A DNA stretch of 56,497 nucleotides from JBBDIP01 sp040880305 (GTDB taxonomy: Bacteria; Bacillota; Sulfobacillia; Fermentithermobacillales; Fermentithermobacillaceae). Shown here in pieces: positions 16,291 to 24,809 of the stretch. The translations under genes were made by a program, and so were the position numbers. The notes below the pieces were generated by a model. That model was not told the DNA's origin. It saw only the letters and a list, made by a program, of their open reading frames with translations, and ran no database searches. The stretch's first letter is position 1. Every line of letters starts with the position of its first letter. The stretch is from positions 1 to 56,497 of the forward strand of contig JBBDIP010000061.1 of assembly GCA_040880305.1 (NCBI GenBank), in the 5' to 3' direction.

Positions 16291-17384
16291 GCGCCCACCC
16301 TCCTTACGTCCCTCATCCGTTCGAGGCCTTTCTGAATCTTCTCTCCCGTTGGACCCGCTCTCAACTGCCTAAGTTCACCGGATATGGCCTGGTGCAGCGT
16401 CGACAACTCGGCCTCGGCGACTTTGCCCAGGCTGTGGGCGGCGCAGAGCCCGGCGAGCCTACCTGCAGCCATCGCAGTGGAGGCTTCCTCGATCCCCGCG
16501 ACGTCGCCGGCTACGAACACACCCTTGGCAGTGGTCTCCATGTTCCGGTCGTACAGCGGCACGAAGCCGCCAAGTTCAGGTATGTAACGCATCTCGGCGC
16601 CGGCCTGCCACAGGACCTCCGCCAGGGGAGTGAGCCCGGTCGCCAGGCAGACCACGTCGACCGGTAGGTCTCTCTCAGTCCCGGGGATGCCTGCCCACTT
16701 CTGATCGAGTTCCCAGATGACGGCCCCTTCGACCTGGTCCTTGCCATAAGCTTCTTTGATCGTATGGCGAGTGAGGATGGGGATGCCCAGCCTGCGTATC
16801 TTGGCTGCGTGCACTGCGTACCCGCCGATGGCCGGGAGGGCTTCGAGGACGGCAGTGACATGGACGCCCGCCTGCGCCAGCTGGTAGCTGACGATGAGCC
16901 CGATGTTGCCTGACCCTATCATGAGGACGGATTTGCCAGGCCTCACGCCGTGGACGTTCATGAGGGTCTGAACCGCTCCGGCCCCGTAGACTCCGGGGAG
17001 GTCATTTCCCGGAAACAGGAGCATCCTCTCTGACGCCCCCGCCGCAACCAGGAGCCTGTCACAGGAAAGCCTGTCGATGCCTCCGGGGGTTTCAACCAGG
17101 AGGATACCGTCATCGTAGTACCCTAGGGCTTCGGAACTCCCAAGGAAGGTGATGTTTGGATCTGCCTTGACGGCGTCTTCCAGATGCCGGGCGATAATGA
17201 TCCCTCGGGTGCCCGCCGACTTCTCGTGCCATCCGAAGAACTTGTGGGTTTGTTTCACCAGTTGGCCGCCCGTCCGGTCGGTCCTGTCAATCAGGGCAAC
17301 CTTGACGCCGTGGGACGCAGCCTCCAGGGCTCCAGACACGCCGGCCGGCCCCGCTCCCACTATCGCCAGTTCAGTTGACCGCAT
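16287..17384 (-). CDS. FAD/NAD-binding oxidoreductase subunit (HcnB/SoxA-like)
   Basis: 365 residues from the ATG at 17384 (AGGGGTGACAGC precedes it; a GTG three codons upstream is the alternative). Two dinucleotide folds are visible: LAIVGAGPAGVSGALEAA at the N-terminus and SVLMIGSGNIGLIVSYQLA near residue 152. A further conserved segment, GVFVAGDVAGIEEA, is near residue 295. It resembles the FAD-binding subunit of HCN synthase, octopine oxidase and hydroxyproline dehydrogenase complexes. It overlaps both neighbours, consistent with a stoichiometric complex. Confidence 0.85.
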   Translation of the reverse strand: MRSTELAIVGAGPAGVSGALEAASHGVKVALIDRTDRTGGQLVKQTHKFFGWHEKSAGTRGIIIARHLEDAVKADPNITFLGSSEALGYYDDGILLVETPGGIDRLSCDRLLVAAGASERMLLFPGNDLPGVYGAGAVQTLMNVHGVRPGKSVLMIGSGNIGLIVSYQLAQAGVHVTAVLEALPAIGGYAVHAAKIRRLGIPILTRHTIKEAYGKDQVEGAVIWELDQKWAGIPGTERDLPVDVVCLATGLTPLAEVLWQAGAEMRYIPELGGFVPLYDRNMETTAKGVFVAGDVAGIEEASTAMAAGRLAGLCAAHSLGKVAEAELSTLHQAISGELRQLRAGPTGEKIQKGLERMRDVRRVGA

Positions 17385-17724
17385 TGCTGTCACCCCTTGG
17401 CGCCGGGCCCACGCCGTCCTGGCGGGTCACCCGCATGCCGGCTTTGAGTTTCTCGGTGCAAGCGCGGACGTTCGGCACCCCGTCGACCACGACCAGACAG
17501 GACGAGCAGTTGCCAATGGCGCAAAAGAAGCCGCGGGGTTTGCCTGCCTTTTGGCTGTGGTGGAGGACCTTCACTCCGGATGCGTGTAGGGCGGAGGCAA
17601 TCGGCTCGTCCTCGTACCCCCACAACTCCTTGTCATGCCAGTAGAAGAGCACTTTCATGCGTTCGGGGAAAGTCAAAATCGGGTGGTCGGTGATCCGTGG
17701 CTCCAAGTGCAAAGCCCCCTTCAC
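17371..17724 (-). CDS. [2Fe-2S] subunit (HcnA/SoxA N-terminal-like)
   Basis: 117 residues. EPRITDHPILTFPE at the N-terminus is conserved in this family and supports the GTG start at 17724 although no good Shine-Dalgarno is visible. The cluster ligands are C69, C74 and C77 (CAIGNCSSC) with a distal Cys at RACTEK, the plant-ferredoxin-like Fer2_4 pattern. It is the first gene of the minus-strand run that continues to 8010. Confidence 0.85.
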   Translation of the reverse strand: MKGALHLEPRITDHPILTFPERMKVLFYWHDKELWGYEDEPIASALHASGVKVLHHSQKAGKPRGFFCAIGNCSSCLVVVDGVPNVRACTEKLKAGMRVTRQDGVGPAPRGDSNAVN

Positions 17725-17780
17725 GCTTCTTGTTTATCACCGGAGTGCGAATGAAGCATCGGCCGGATGCTATGAATCGG

Positions 17781-17799
17781 TTTGTGACGTCGTCACAAA
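17781..17799. promoter_or_regulatory. Perfect 19-bp palindrome, likely operator
   Basis: TTTGTGACG-T-CGTCACAAA, a perfect 9-1-9 inverted repeat. It lies 57 bp upstream of the first gene of the catabolic operon and 50 bp before the divergent lipoprotein start. Its form suits a dimeric regulator. No second copy was noticed in the window, so it cannot be tied to the PucR protein from sequence alone. Confidence 0.6.
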
Positions 17800-17848
17800 G
17801 GGAACCTGGCTTGAGGGGAAAGCGTCCGAGAACTGGGAGGCTAGCACG

Positions 17849-18616
17849 ATGAAGATGCTACGAACACTCGCTGCAATTGTGGTTTCTCTAATTACACTGA
17901 CCGCGCTGCTCACCTCCTGCGCGCCGCGAGGCGAGAACCCGGTCGAAGGCGTAACAACCCCCGGCGTCACGACCATAAAGATGGTCGATGCCCGAAAGGG
18001 CTGGGCCCTGAAAGGCGGCACAGTGCTGCGGACCACGGATGGGGGCCGCACCTGGAAGGACGTCAGCCCCAAGGAGGACCGCTACCCAGAGGGCGCCGGC
18101 GCAGCCTTCCTGGACTCGGACCACGCGTGGCTTGCCGTGACCGTGCCCCAGCCCGACCAGATGAGGGGCACCCTCCGCATCTACCGTACGGCTGACGGCG
18201 GGAAGACCTGGTCCCCCTTCTCGGCCACGTCCCTCGAGGGCGAGGAGGGCAGCCTTCCTCTCACTGGAGACAAGAGCGGGCTCTCATTCGCGACCAAAGA
18301 CAAGGGCTTTGTGACAGGGTACTGGCCGATCCCCGGCAGTCCCTACCTCTTCTCGACGACAGACGGCGGGCGGACCTGGTCACAGACCGACCTTCCTATA
18401 CCGGCCGGAAGTGAAGGGGCCCACTTCTTCACCTATCCGCCCGTCTTTTCCTCCGAAAACGAGGGCGTGCTCCCGGTGTCTATCCGCGACGCCGAGCAAA
18501 ACTTCATCTTCTACTCCACAAAAAACGGAGGGGAGACCTGGCAAACTTCTACCGGACGACGGACGGCGGAAAGACGTGGAAGCGGGTCTAGCGTAAGACC
18601 CGTCCCCGGCCAATAG
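17849..18616 (+). pseudogene. YCF48/BNR-repeat lipoprotein with a disrupted 3' end
   Basis: A lipoprotein signal (MKMLRTLAAIVVSLITLTAL with lipobox LLTSC) is followed by beta-propeller repeats ending in the BNR pattern: RTTDGGRTWKDV, RTADGGKTWSPF, STTDGGRTWSQ, STKNGGETW. After the last of these (about 18540) the frame goes wrong. A different frame reads FYRTTDGGKTWKRV and stops at 18591, the expected natural end, while the open frame drifts to 18616. A segment appears to have been lost between two similar repeats. GGGAGG precedes the ATG. The in-frame end overlaps the NanE-like gene. Confidence 0.7.
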
Positions 18617-19256
18617 CCTCAACCCAGTGCTTGGTGATTTGGCCGGGGCGGGTGATGGCCGTCCCAACTACCAAGCAGTGAACGCCCAGGTCAAGGGCCC
18701 GCACGGCCTCTTCAGGGGTCCAGTAGCCGCCTTCTCCCACTACAGGGCATGACACGGCCGCGATAACCATCTCCAACAGGCCGAAGTCCGGCGACGGGCT
18801 CTTGTAGACGGGTCGCACCATGTCGGCGCCAGCCGCCTCAGCGGCACGAGCTTCTTCGACGCTGCTTACGTCAACCATGAGGGGTTTCCCGAGCTCATCG
18901 TGCACTCTTCCTATGAGGACGGGCGCCGGGTCCCCGAAGGTGCGGGAGGCAAGCCCCTGGATAGCCACGATCTCGGCGCCCGCGTCGACGATGGCCTTGG
19001 CCGCCTCGAAGGTCGGGGTCACCCATCTCTTGCCGAGCGGGTCGATCACCACCTGCATCCCCATGACGGGGATCCTGACCAGGCGGCTCACAAGGGCGAC
19101 GTCCTGACGGTCCCTGGCCTTGATCCCCACGGCTCCCCCCTGCTCGGCGGCAAGAGCCATCGCCGCCATGAACATGGGACCGTGCAAGGGCTCGTCATCA
19201 GTTGCCATGCAGGAGACGATGAGTCCCCTGCGCAGTCGTTCGATAGTAGGATGCAT
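18588..19256 (-). CDS. NanE-like TIM-barrel protein (N-acylglucosamine-6-phosphate 2-epimerase family), catalytic Lys not in place
   Basis: 222 residues, the NanE length. It aligns with ManNAc-6-phosphate epimerases: LIVSCMATDDEPLHGP at the start, VVGEGGYWTPEEA near residue 172 with the conserved Glu, and a GTAITRP phosphate loop. The segment that usually reads G-I-x-K-R-D, holding the catalytic Lys, is GMQVVIDPLGKRW, which puts Val at that position. Activity as a standard epimerase is therefore uncertain. The ATG follows the pepF stop with no gap (TAGATG), and no other sialic-acid genes are nearby. Confidence 0.7.
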   Translation of the reverse strand: MHPTIERLRRGLIVSCMATDDEPLHGPMFMAAMALAAEQGGAVGIKARDRQDVALVSRLVRIPVMGMQVVIDPLGKRWVTPTFEAAKAIVDAGAEIVAIQGLASRTFGDPAPVLIGRVHDELGKPLMVDVSSVEEARAAEAAGADMVRPVYKSPSPDFGLLEMVIAAVSCPVVGEGGYWTPEEAVRALDLGVHCLVVGTAITRPGQITKHWVEAIGRGRVLR

Positions 19257-21056
19257 CTATAACGTCTTCTCCACTTCGTCCACGATTGACCCGACGTACG
19301 CGATAGCCTTCCTGATGGGGTCGGGCCTGGATAGATCCACTCCGGCCATCTTCATGAGGTCCAAAGGACCCTTGGTCCCGCCGACCTTGAGGACCTCGAG
19401 CCACCGGTCGGCCGCCGGTTTGCCCTGCTCGCGGATGTCCTGGGCGACCGCAGTCCCGCAGGTCAGTCCCGCCGAGTAGCTGTACGGGTACAGCCCCATG
19501 TAGTAGTGAGGCTGCCGCATCCACGTCAGCCGCGCACCCTCGTCAATCTCGACCACACCGCCCCAGAACTGCTCAAAGATCTCGCCCTGGACCTTGGAGA
19601 GGACCGTGGCGGTAATAGGTTGCCCGGCCTCAGCGAGTTTGTAGATCCGGCGCTGCAATTCCGCCTCGAGTATGTGCCGCACGAAGTTGTGATGGTAGGT
19701 AGCCAGAAGCCCCATGAGGACAGAGCGGCGCATGCGGACGTCGGTGTTGGTCGACAGAATGTGATCGGCGAGAAGGAGCTCGTTGATGGTCGAAGGCGCC
19801 TCTACGAAGAACATGGAGGGGTCAGCGTTCAGGAGCCGTTGATTCCGCTCGGTCATGACGCCGTGGCCGGCGTGGCCAAGCTCATGAGCCAGCGTGAAGG
19901 CTCCTCTCATTTCGTTGCCCCAGGTTGTCAGAATGTAGGGATGGACTCCGTAAGGGCCGCCGCAGAACGCGCCGGTGGACTTGCCCACGTTATCGGCCCA
20001 GTCTATCCAGCGATTGGCGAAGGCGGTGCGGATTATGTCGGTGTACTCGCTTCCCATCACCGATAGGCCATCCACGACCAATTTGCTGGCGTCAGCGAAA
20101 CTGATCGCAGGCTTGAAATCGGGATCAAGCGGCGCTTCTATGTCGCAGTAAAGGATCTTGTCCAATCCCAGGACCTTTTTGCGCAGGCCAACATACTTGC
20201 GCATATGAGGCGCCAGCTCGGCTTGTATGACATCGTGGAGGTTGTTGTAGACCTCCAACGACACCTCTTGTGGCTGGAGCAGCATGAGAGAAGCCGACTC
20301 AAAGTGCCTCAACTTGGCCAGGACCACGTTCTTCTTGACCTCGGTCCCCCATGTGGCCCCAAACGTGTTCTTGTATGACTGTAGACCTTTGGTGAACGAG
20401 GCAAAGGCGTTGCGCCGCAGCGTGGCATCAGCTGACTTCTCGTAGGCCACCTCATACATGGCGAAGGACATCTCGCGCTTGTTGCCCTGCCCATCCAAAA
20501 TGGGCTCGAACTTCATGTCCGAGCTCTTTGCGCGCTGGTAGGTCATATATGGAGAGTTTAGGATCTCGGAAAGCGACGCCACCGCGACTTCAGTCTCGGG
20601 GGACAGCATATGGGGCTTGTCGCGCACGATGAGCGACAGGTAGCGTGCCAGGGACTGAAGGCCCGGCTCCTCGCGCAGGTATCGCTCAATGGTGCCCTCG
20701 GGCAGGGCCAAGACCTCGCTGCGAATGAACGTCACGCCTGCTTCCAGGGTCGCAGTAATTGAAGCAACCCTGCCGGCCTGCTCCTGAAACGCAGGGTCGG
20801 TCCCGTCCGTCGACAGGTTGAAGGAAGCGTACGACGCCACTTTCATGAACCGCTTGTAAAGGTCTTCCTGGGCATTGAGGCACGCCAGCAGGACCTTCGC
20901 CCCTTCGCCCAGGTGACCCTTGTACTTGGTGACAGTCACAAGGTCACGTTCGCACGCCTTTAGCTCGGTCTCCCACGCGCCCCTATTGGGGAAAATGTCT
21001 GCGAGGTTCCACGTCTGCTCGACCGGAACTTCCGATCGGGTCATACGCTTGTCCAT
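19257..21056 (-). CDS. pepF: Oligoendopeptidase F (M3B metallopeptidase)
   Basis: 599 residues, full length. The zinc motif HELGHAGHG (near residue 392) and the downstream Glu ligand in FVEAPSTINELL are intact. No signal peptide is present, so it is a cytoplasmic peptidase cleaving short oligopeptides. The start MDKRM is chosen because TAGGAGGT precedes that ATG. It is downstream of larA and translationally adjacent to the NanE-like gene. Confidence 0.93.
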   Translation of the reverse strand: MDKRMTRSEVPVEQTWNLADIFPNRGAWETELKACERDLVTVTKYKGHLGEGAKVLLACLNAQEDLYKRFMKVASYASFNLSTDGTDPAFQEQAGRVASITATLEAGVTFIRSEVLALPEGTIERYLREEPGLQSLARYLSLIVRDKPHMLSPETEVAVASLSEILNSPYMTYQRAKSSDMKFEPILDGQGNKREMSFAMYEVAYEKSADATLRRNAFASFTKGLQSYKNTFGATWGTEVKKNVVLAKLRHFESASLMLLQPQEVSLEVYNNLHDVIQAELAPHMRKYVGLRKKVLGLDKILYCDIEAPLDPDFKPAISFADASKLVVDGLSVMGSEYTDIIRTAFANRWIDWADNVGKSTGAFCGGPYGVHPYILTTWGNEMRGAFTLAHELGHAGHGVMTERNQRLLNADPSMFFVEAPSTINELLLADHILSTNTDVRMRRSVLMGLLATYHHNFVRHILEAELQRRIYKLAEAGQPITATVLSKVQGEIFEQFWGGVVEIDEGARLTWMRQPHYYMGLYPYSYSAGLTCGTAVAQDIREQGKPAADRWLEVLKVGGTKGPLDLMKMAGVDLSRPDPIRKAIAYVGSIVDEVEKTL

Positions 21057-21133
21057 GTCACGACCTCCTAAACTGGAAATGCCAGCCAATTTGATTCAAC
21101 GCCTCTTGGCGGAAATCCTGTCCGTCTGCGTTT

Positions 21134-22384
21134 CTAGAGAACAGGAAGAGTCGTGTTCCCGAGCGGGATGACAATTATGCTGGGTTTCGGACCGTGCTTG
21201 GCGATAGCCCGGTCCAGGGCCTCTTGCGCGCAGGGCGAATGCTTCATGAACGCCTTTTCCGTGAGTTCCTGGCCCATCGCCGAGATAAGATAAGTCTCAG
21301 CCACTCCGACGAGCCTTGCGAGCGCCACGGCCTTGTGCCCGCCAAACACAAACTGCCTTTTTAGCCGGTCTATGACATCCTGGGGCTTTTCGGCTTGGTC
21401 GATCCACTCGTGAAAGACCTTGTGGCCGATGCCCTCGGAGCATTCGGCCAGCACGACCATGGTTCCGCCCTCGCGCACCGCGTACTTGGCGTTCTCAATG
21501 GCCTTCTGTGCCTGATAGAGGCTGATATCCTTGGGGTATCCGCCCGAGGACACCAAGACGATGTCGGCTTTTCTGGGGATCCGCACCTTGTAGGCCTGGT
21601 CGACGACCTTGGCCGCCTGCCTGTGGGCCTTTATGAAGTCCCCGGCGTAAGCGCGGACCACCTTGCCCGATTCATCCTGGACCACACATAGAGTGAAGTC
21701 CAACCCGGCCATCCGGGCTGCCTCCTCCATGTCCTCACGGATGGGATTGCCCTCGGCCACACCGCTGGCGGAGCCGGGCATTATCATCATCTTGTGGTTC
21801 TCTTGCACCGATTCTTTCGAAGACACCCCCGGCAGGACGGCCTTCGCCCCTCCGGTGTAACCGGCGAAATAGTGCAGTTCGACCTCGCCGATGCTCATCT
21901 TAAGTTCCGCGCTCATGTACTCCTTGGACACCTCGACCGGAGTCCCGCGGGAGGTCTGGCCCAGGCGGACGCACTCGGTATACTGGTGGTCGATGCAGCG
22001 AAAGCGGGAGTGGATCTCCCGTCCTACCAGGTTCACACGCTCTTCCTCCGTGTGAGTCCTGTGCGTGCCGACCCCATAGATCAGAGTGATGCCGGAATCC
22101 GGGATGCCTGCCGCCGCAAGTCTTTTCAGGATAGGCGCCAGCATCTTCGGGCGCGGGATCGGTCGGGAAATGTCGGGGACCACTATGACCGCGGTCTTCT
22201 TCCCGCGCGCCAATTCTTCAAGGTGAGGGACGCCGATAGGGTTCGAGACGGCCCTTTCTATCTCGGCCTCTTCATCTGCCGCCTTCTCAACTTCGTTGGG
22301 ATAAAGAGTCGCGATGACGGAGCCTTCCGGAACGTCCAGTGAGACGGATCCCTTTCCGTATTTGAGCTCAACGGTATCGGACAT
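21134..22384 (-). CDS. larA: LarA-family nickel-pincer racemase
   Basis: 416 residues. LarA proteins use a nickel-pincer nucleotide cofactor to racemise lactate or other 2-hydroxyacids. Visible are the GTHRTHTEEE motif with the catalytic His pair region (near residue 108), and YTGGAKAVLPG (near residue 185) holding the Lys that binds the cofactor covalently. The substrate of this homologue is unknown. No larB, larC or larE cofactor genes are in the window. The ATG at 22384 follows GGGGTGA. Confidence 0.85.
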   Translation of the reverse strand: MSDTVELKYGKGSVSLDVPEGSVIATLYPNEVEKAADEEAEIERAVSNPIGVPHLEELARGKKTAVIVVPDISRPIPRPKMLAPILKRLAAAGIPDSGITLIYGVGTHRTHTEEERVNLVGREIHSRFRCIDHQYTECVRLGQTSRGTPVEVSKEYMSAELKMSIGEVELHYFAGYTGGAKAVLPGVSSKESVQENHKMMIMPGSASGVAEGNPIREDMEEAARMAGLDFTLCVVQDESGKVVRAYAGDFIKAHRQAAKVVDQAYKVRIPRKADIVLVSSGGYPKDISLYQAQKAIENAKYAVREGGTMVVLAECSEGIGHKVFHEWIDQAEKPQDVIDRLKRQFVFGGHKAVALARLVGVAETYLISAMGQELTEKAFMKHSPCAQEALDRAIAKHGPKPSIIVIPLGNTTLPVL

Positions 22385-22400
22385 TGAAGTCACCCCGATC

Positions 22401-23474
22401 TCAGACTTCGCGCGCGGCGCGTTCTCGGTACTCCTTCGCCAGTGTCAGTCTCCCCGCCTTCTCACAGACGTCGGCAGCCAGCGTAAGCCAGTAGACGCGA
22501 CGCTCCGGGCTGGAGAGAAGCCAGGACGATTTGGATTCCGAAGCAGCATTCGCAGTCTCAAAGGCCTTTCGGAACCAGGTCGCCGCCTCCTCGCGCCGGT
22601 CTCTTCTACTCGCGACTCGCCCGTTGACAAGCATGTTGTCCACCCGGTCAAACCAGAAGAAGTGGACCGGATACTCAGCGACGCGTGTCAACCCTAGCTT
22701 TTCGGCAAGATTGAGTGAAGGCTCGTTGCTGGCCCAAAGGTCCCAGTCAGCCCTGATACCCTCCCGGCGGGCTCTGAGAAGCGTGTTAGCCGCAGCGGCT
22801 GTGGCGTGCCCGCGGCGTTGAAAGCCCTCCACAGTTTCCACACCTACGCTGCAGCGGTCCCCCGATGGGCACTCGGTCAGGCTCCAAGAGGTCACTGCCT
22901 CGCCGGATACGACGCAGTACCCGAAACCTTCCTTGAGGAACCCATCCAAAGTACCCCACATCTTCTGCGCCTCGGATCGCACCTCGTCTATGTTGGTCAA
23001 TCCGGATTTCAGAAGGTCGTCATCCGCGGCTCGGACCTCGCTATCGGCGGGAGCGGACGTCAGCCGGGAGAGGTGGGAGACAGCAAAGTCGTCGGTACCC
23101 TCCGCCCTGTAGCACAGGCGAGTGTCCTCGATGGGCGGGTATCCCTTCAAAATGGACGGGAGGTGTGTCCCCCACGAGTCCGGCGAGTAGGCGATGAAGC
23201 ACATGGGACGGGACCTTGTACTTACGGCCTCTGGGATGAACTGGCCCACGATCACATCCGCGATGGCCAGAACCGATTCAGGCGTTGGGTTGCCGGAGAT
23301 GAACGCGTTGCCGGTGCTCTCCCAGACAATAGCTACGCCGGGTTTTTGAGGGTCATCGACGAATACGCGGCCGTCGGCGCGGTTATCAACGACCGATAGG
23401 GCGTAGATGGGTGACGGTAGCCGCTTAATGAGGGTCTTCGCCGCGCTCTTACCGGCGCCGGTCAGTTCCTGCAT
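22401..23474 (-). CDS. GNAT-family acetyltransferase with a C-terminal helical extension
   Basis: 357 residues. The acetyl-CoA site is recognisable as VETVEGFQRRGHATAAANTLL-like sequence near residue 225, followed by WDLWASNEPSLNLAEKLGL. The overall layout resembles the GNAT_acetyltr_2 family. The last about 75 residues (REEAATWFRKAFETANAA...) look like two TPR-type helices. It sits directly upstream of larA. Substrate unknown. Confidence 0.7.
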   Translation of the reverse strand: MQELTGAGKSAAKTLIKRLPSPIYALSVVDNRADGRVFVDDPQKPGVAIVWESTGNAFISGNPTPESVLAIADVIVGQFIPEAVSTRSRPMCFIAYSPDSWGTHLPSILKGYPPIEDTRLCYRAEGTDDFAVSHLSRLTSAPADSEVRAADDDLLKSGLTNIDEVRSEAQKMWGTLDGFLKEGFGYCVVSGEAVTSWSLTECPSGDRCSVGVETVEGFQRRGHATAAAANTLLRARREGIRADWDLWASNEPSLNLAEKLGLTRVAEYPVHFFWFDRVDNMLVNGRVASRRDRREEAATWFRKAFETANAASESKSSWLLSSPERRVYWLTLAADVCEKAGRLTLAKEYRERAAREV

Positions 23475-23502
23475 TTTATGACCTCGCTTTGTTTGTCTTT
23501 TA

Positions 23503-23540
23503 ACAAAAACAGCCTCCAGTACTAGCCTGGAGGCTGTTTC
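23503..23540 (-). terminator. Intrinsic terminator of the RRM-protein gene
   Basis: On the minus strand a stem of 11 bp or more (AAACAGCCTCCAG paired with CTGGAGGCTGTTT, short loop) is followed by TTTTTGTTAAAAG. It begins about 20 bp after the stop codon of the RNA-binding protein gene. Confidence 0.85.
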
Positions 23541-23558
23541 TCGGTTTCTAGTTGGGAA

Positions 23559-23867
23559 CTAGTACCTTCTTCTGTCGCCGCCGCCGCGCGCGCCACCGCC
23601 ACCGCCGAAGCCGCCGCGCTCCTCGCGCTCACGAGCCTCGTTGACGGTCAACGGCCTGCCGCGGAAGTTGATCCCGTTCATCGCGTCGATGACGGTCTGT
23701 GAATCAGCGTCCTCGACCTCGACAAACCCAAAGCCGCGCGAACGCCCGGTCTCACGATCGGTCACGACACGCGCTGAAAGGACCTTGCCATACTGAGTTA
23801 CTGCTGTAGTCAGATCGGCATCGGTTACGTCCCAGCTAAGGTTACCGAAGTACAACCTCTTAGTCAT
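23559..23867 (-). CDS. RRM-domain RNA-binding protein, glycine/arginine-rich tail
   Basis: 102 residues. One RNA recognition motif is present with RNP2 (LYFGNL, residues 5-10) and RNP1 (RGFGFVEV, near residue 44). A short GG/R-rich tail follows. This is the bacterial cold-inducible RNA-binding type. The start at MTKR is preceded by GGAAGGAG and GGGGAGA. A well-formed terminator follows, so it is monocistronic. Confidence 0.92.
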   Translation of the reverse strand: MTKRLYFGNLSWDVTDADLTTAVTQYGKVLSARVVTDRETGRSRGFGFVEVEDADSQTVIDAMNGINFRGRPLTVNEAREREERGGFGGGGGARGGGDRRRY

Positions 23868-23978
23868 TCTCCCCACTCCTTCCTCTATCCGGCCGCTTGT
23901 CTATCCCAGGTACGAGCCCCCGGTTACCGATGGGTCGACATAACCAAGAGTTTCCCTTCGATGAACTCAGCCGTTAGC

Positions 23979-23984
23979 ATTATA
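23979..23984 (-). promoter_or_regulatory. Candidate -10 box of the RRM-protein gene
   Basis: A consensus TATAAT on the minus strand lies 112 bp before the ATG; the -35 match is weak. If used, it gives a leader of roughly 105 nt, long for such a small gene and reminiscent of cold-shock mRNAs. Confidence 0.4.
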
Positions 23985-24036
23985 CCTCGCTTTGCCACAA
24001 ATCACCACATCTTCAAGCAAACACATCCGCAGCCAC

Positions 24037-24765
24037 CTAGAGAGGCTTAATCCACACCTGATAGACATCCCTAAGAACCGCCACTGGGATGGAAAGACGA
24101 CTTCGCAGGAGCTCGGCCATGTGCTCCATCCCCGGCAACTCTGACGGGCTATGGCTGATATCACCTACAAAGATACCCCGCTCTGCAAAGGTCATTCCTA
24201 CCCGCTGCGTGAGGTCACCCGACAAAACCACCTGCGCCCCACGTCTGTGCAGTTCAGCCCACTCATCTGGGAAATTGGGGCCAAAGTAGGATCCCGCCAT
24301 GACCCCGATCCGGGTGACCACCACTTTCGGGTCGCCGTAGTAGCGCAATGCAGGCAGGCGCAACTTTCCTGCGGCCTCGGACAACACGGCCCCGGCCTCA
24401 GTAGCCGGACAATTGCCCACGGCCGAATAGTTGAAGGCTTCGATGTCCGAGAGGTTGAACAAGCGGGCCAGCGCTACGCTGTTGCCTTCGGGCGCGCGGT
24501 CCCAGTTGGTGTGGCACCTATAGATGGCCATCTTGTGATCCTGGACCACTGCCTCCAAGGTCCCATCCCACCCGTGGTGCGCTACTATCGCATCCACCCC
24601 GAGCGACGCGGCCTCCAAGAGGTTCTTCTCGGTGGTATCCACGCAGACGCCGAGTTTGGTGACCTCGTCTCTCCTCGCACCCTGCCAGAGGGGCTCGTCT
24701 CCCATCCGCGCTAAAGTCGAAGGCGCCAGTTCATCGAGAACCGCAGTAAGGTCCTTCAGCAGCAT
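24037..24765 (-). CDS. Nif3/DUF34-family dinuclear-metal protein
   Basis: 242 residues from the ATG at 24765 (AAAGGA upstream). Family hallmarks are VDTTEKNLLEAASLGVDAIVAHHG, with the His pair that binds metals, and GDISHSPSELPGMEHMAELL near the C-terminus. Members form hexameric toroids; some are annotated as GTP cyclohydrolase I type 2, and the true role is unsettled. It precedes the RRM gene on the same strand but has its own gap. Confidence 0.8.
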   Translation of the reverse strand: MLLKDLTAVLDELAPSTLARMGDEPLWQGARRDEVTKLGVCVDTTEKNLLEAASLGVDAIVAHHGWDGTLEAVVQDHKMAIYRCHTNWDRAPEGNSVALARLFNLSDIEAFNYSAVGNCPATEAGAVLSEAAGKLRLPALRYYGDPKVVVTRIGVMAGSYFGPNFPDEWAELHRRGAQVVLSGDLTQRVGMTFAERGIFVGDISHSPSELPGMEHMAELLRSRLSIPVAVLRDVYQVWIKPL

Positions 24766-24809
24766 GTTTTGCACCGTCCTTTGACCCGTCGTCAATTATG
24801 CCAGGCCCG

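Noticed and set aside
14341..17724. Hydrogen cyanide synthase genes
   Set aside because: The subunits resemble HcnABC, but so do many amino-acid dehydrogenases. Separate ferredoxin and BFD proteins and the catabolic neighbours argue against cyanide production.
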